NCBI GenBank assembly: GCA_026261815.1
Contig: JAMPIT010000890.1
Coordinates: forward strand, 11,624,001-11,688,000
DNA length: 64,000 bases
Source of the DNA: Monarcha castaneiventris obscurior
Lineage: Eukaryota > Chordata > Aves > Passeriformes > Monarchidae
Reading direction: 5' to 3'
This document shows, in pieces, positions 61,221 to 64,000 of this stretch. The stretch's first letter is position 1. Each line of letters opens with the position of its first letter. The notes below the pieces were generated by a model. That model had not been told where the DNA came from, made no database searches, and worked only from the letters and a program-made list of their open reading frames with translations. A program made the position numbers and the translations under genes.

Positions 61221-64000
61221 GACACAATGCTGAGGTGAATTTTATGTCAGTGGAAACCAAACCACATTGGACTAGGCTGCTAATATTTTCTCACTTGATG
61301 AGAATTGAATGTAATTTGAAAAGCCAAAAGAGTAATTACACTGTAATTATCAATTGTCAATGCAATTATGTATGTGTCTAGTGTAATTCTGCTCTTAGAG
61401 GCAGAACACTGTCCTAAATCAGACACTTGGGTTCAGTGAATGTTCTGTAATAATGCAGCTGAGAAAATTTATTGTCCTACTTAAACCTTTCAGGTAGGTT
61501 TTCTGGGTTATCACTGCAGCTGATTTATAGCTTCTCAAGACAGAGGACAAGCAGCCCTTGGTAGGGTGCAGCAGTCATCTACAATCAGGGAGAAAATATC
61601 CAACTGCTATTTTTTGTCATCTCAATTACAAGTTTTATAGAAATGGCCTCCCCTTCTGCAAGACAAAATGGGACTCGAAGAGGAGAACACCACATTGTGA
61701 GGGCCTAGGAAAGTCAGCGAGGAAATATATGCCTGCACTAAAAGCTCAAAATATAATCAGCTGAACAGTTTTGTTTTGTGAGAATGCAAACCTTTTTTTC
61801 TTTAGCCAGCGTATGGAAGTATGAAAATACATCTACCTGTTGTTTATGCTTTGTGCAAGTGGATAGTCTGTAACTACAGCGTGAGGAGTGTTTTTCTGCC
61901 TTGCCTGGGCTGTTTTTCCTGAGCCTTTGCAAAGTGCTGTGACAGTGGAGGAGGCAGTGCAGGGTTTGTTGTATGTGACAACAGATCATCAGTGTGCTTT
62001 GTGAGCCCAACCCAGTGATTGTGTGTTTTGGGATGCTAAATTGCTAGTTTGTCTGTTTAATACCATTGGAAATTTGCTGTTCATTTTTTTGTCATGATTT
62101 GAGGAAAAGAGTTTTCTAAGTTGTATTAGCTACTGCATTTCAGAGGGGTTTATACTACAAGAAAGGCAAACTGCTTAGCTAAAAATTTTGGTTTGCTTTG
62201 TTTAATAAACATAATCTTTATTTCTGAGTCCCATCAAAGCCTTTTGAATGTATGAGTAGTCAGCAGTCTGTTTACCAAGAATATATTTAATTAATTGTGA
62301 ATTTGAGAAAAAAACAGTTGTGTCTGTAAGGTCCTTTACTTTTCATATATAGTGTTATAGCCTAGGCACTTTTTCCACCAGAAAACCCTCTTCTGTACTA
62401 ATAAAGAAGGTTAATTTATAAAGGCTGATTTCTAAATTAGCACTTCTATTTATGAGTTTTTCTCCAAAGTTACTGAATTGTAACTCAGAAAGTACTTATT
62501 TGTTGTGAAGTTTGGATGATGACACAAAATTGATTTACTGACGGCAACCTTGGTCTAATTTATTACCAAGCAAACATCAGGAAGAAATTCTGTTGCATGG
62601 GATTTTCATGAGGTGTGATTAATTAATACCAATTCATCAAAGTCCACAGTGTGTTAGTTCCAAAAGGAAATAAATATAATTAGAGAACAGCTGTTAATAC
62701 ATTTTGTTTTTAGCAGGAATTTAAGCTGTGCTTGAACCTTCCAGTAATGAGAGAGAAACTGAGCTCAAATAATTTTAAGCTTTTGTACTGGAACAAATTA
62801 CTGCTAGCACTAACTATTGATTATGAAAGCATTTTTCATACTTTAAAACACTAGTTGATGTTCCAGATTTTGGTCAGCTCAGGGGCAAAATTAGATTAGT
62901 TTGTTATCAGTTGATGTTGCAGAAACCGGCCAAGTTAGCACTGGGTGATGTGTTGTGACTCCCACAGCTCATCCTTTTTATCCAATGGGCTGTTACTGAT
63001 ATTAAAATTTAGGTGGGGTATATTTTTTTTCCTAACTTTCTTCCCCTGTTGTTTGTGGGTTACAACTTCTGGGCTTCATAGGGCAAGGTTAACAGAATCA
63101 AATCTGAGATGGATATTGTTCAGTAACCATTGAGAATCCCTCACTAAATGTTTGGTTCTTCTGGGTTCTGGTTAACACACCACACCCCCATTCCTGAATT
63201 CCTCCTCTTGTTCCTTTGTATCACAAACAAGTCTTTTTAGAGGTGAAAGGAAGCCAAAGTGGCAATTGTCAGTTCCTCATTTCTAAAAATAAATAAAGTG
63301 GTAGAGTGTTTGTGCTGCTGGAACAATCAGGAAAATAAATATTAAACAGAAAATTATGGATGCATGAAAGGTTTATGGATTTATAATTCAAAAGAAATCA
63401 GTAGATTTTATTCTAGTACTGCTTAGTCAGTGTTCAGAATCTAAGCACTAAATAATTCTATCACCCAGTCTGATATTTTGCAACTAACTGCTAATTAGGA
63501 AGATTTGAGCAGGACAATTAGCACCAGGAATTGGCAGATGTTTAAAATTCCCCTTGAAAAATCACCTCGAAATGCCTTTCTTTGGAAGCTTTAAGTTGCT
63601 CATTTCTGATCTAAAACTTCTGCCTAATATTTGGATACGTAGCATAGATATGCCAGGATTATTAAGCACTAGGGAGTTCTTTGCAGTAATTTAGCAGTTC
63701 ATTATCCTGCTGTAGCTCCCTCTCAGGAAGTTAGCTCACTCTGAGTGCAACCTTAATCTGTTGCAATGCAAAATAGAATGGATTCATACCACTGACCACT
63801 GGTTGTGACAGAAGATTTGCAAAAGCCATATGAGGAAACTCTGGTGTTAGGTTCCAGGATGCTTGACATCTGGAACTTTATGTGAGGTGGACCACACAAA
63901 CAGCAGCAAAACAACTTTTCTTTGGACACTGACCTGTCTAACTTCGCCCTGTAACAGATGAGAGGTGCAAGTAAAGCCACTTCCCATGCCTCACCCATGG
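61221..64000. other. Unique AT-rich DNA
   Basis: No gene or recognised repeat is visible to the window's end. Bases 61331-61370 cluster TAATTA/CAATTG-type homeodomain-like motifs, noted as a finding. The ORF at 63753-63998 on the minus strand has no supporting features. Confidence 0.5.

Noticed and set aside
1..64000. tRNA, rRNA, snoRNA, CRISPR or prokaryotic operon features
   Set aside because: None was recognised on either strand; by eye I could miss a small RNA gene, and a covariance-model scan would settle it.

Overview
The window reads as non-coding DNA from a bird nuclear genome, probably a neoavian species. The evidence is the repeat content. There are at least seven CR1 LINE fragments with the avian 3' end (CATAGAAT / ATTCTATGAT), including one with a recognisable reverse-transcriptase relic. 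There is a complete solo LTR of the widespread neoavian ERVL-type family (starts TGTCCTGGTT, ends TAAACCATGACA) and a second solo LTR of another endogenous retrovirus family. Base composition is AT-rich with local GC-rich islands. No bacterial features were seen: no operons, long ORFs, CRISPR arrays or origins. No complete gene could be supported. The stretch looks like a gene desert or the inside of very large introns.

Layout. 1-3.0 kb: unique AT-rich DNA. 3.0-3.7 kb: a 192-bp tandem repeat with one copy inverted against the others. 3.7-11.3 kb: unique DNA with simple repeats. 11.3-12.8 kb: two CR1 copies head to head. 12.8-22.3 kb: unique DNA with an old roughly 233-bp direct duplication at 15.4-15.8 kb. 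22.33-22.77 kb: a solo LTR on the minus strand. 23.4 kb: a CR1 relic, followed by a short tandem duplication that runs into a 13-bp hairpin. 24-40.6 kb: mostly unique DNA with two small CR1 tails. 40.65-40.96 kb: a CR1 whose internal segments are out of order. 43.2-46.5 kb: the most GC-rich region, with LTR-like sequence on both strands and a possible minus-strand terminal exon at 45.1-45.25 kb. 46.72 kb: a perfect 22-bp palindrome. 52.2-52.9 kb: a satellite of about 180-183 bp per unit carrying CCCTAA motifs. 53.6-53.8 kb: a second possible minus-strand terminal exon. 57.3-57.6 kb: the best-preserved CR1 tail. 60.70-61.22 kb: the ERVL-type solo LTR. 61.2-64 kb: unique AT-rich DNA.

No genes act together here that I can demonstrate. 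The best leads are the CCCTAA-bearing satellite, the inverted 192-bp array, the two unidentified terminal-exon candidates and the head-to-head LTR pair in the GC island. I did not find convincing evidence of a previously undescribed biological system. All family assignments come from memory of consensus sequences, without alignment.
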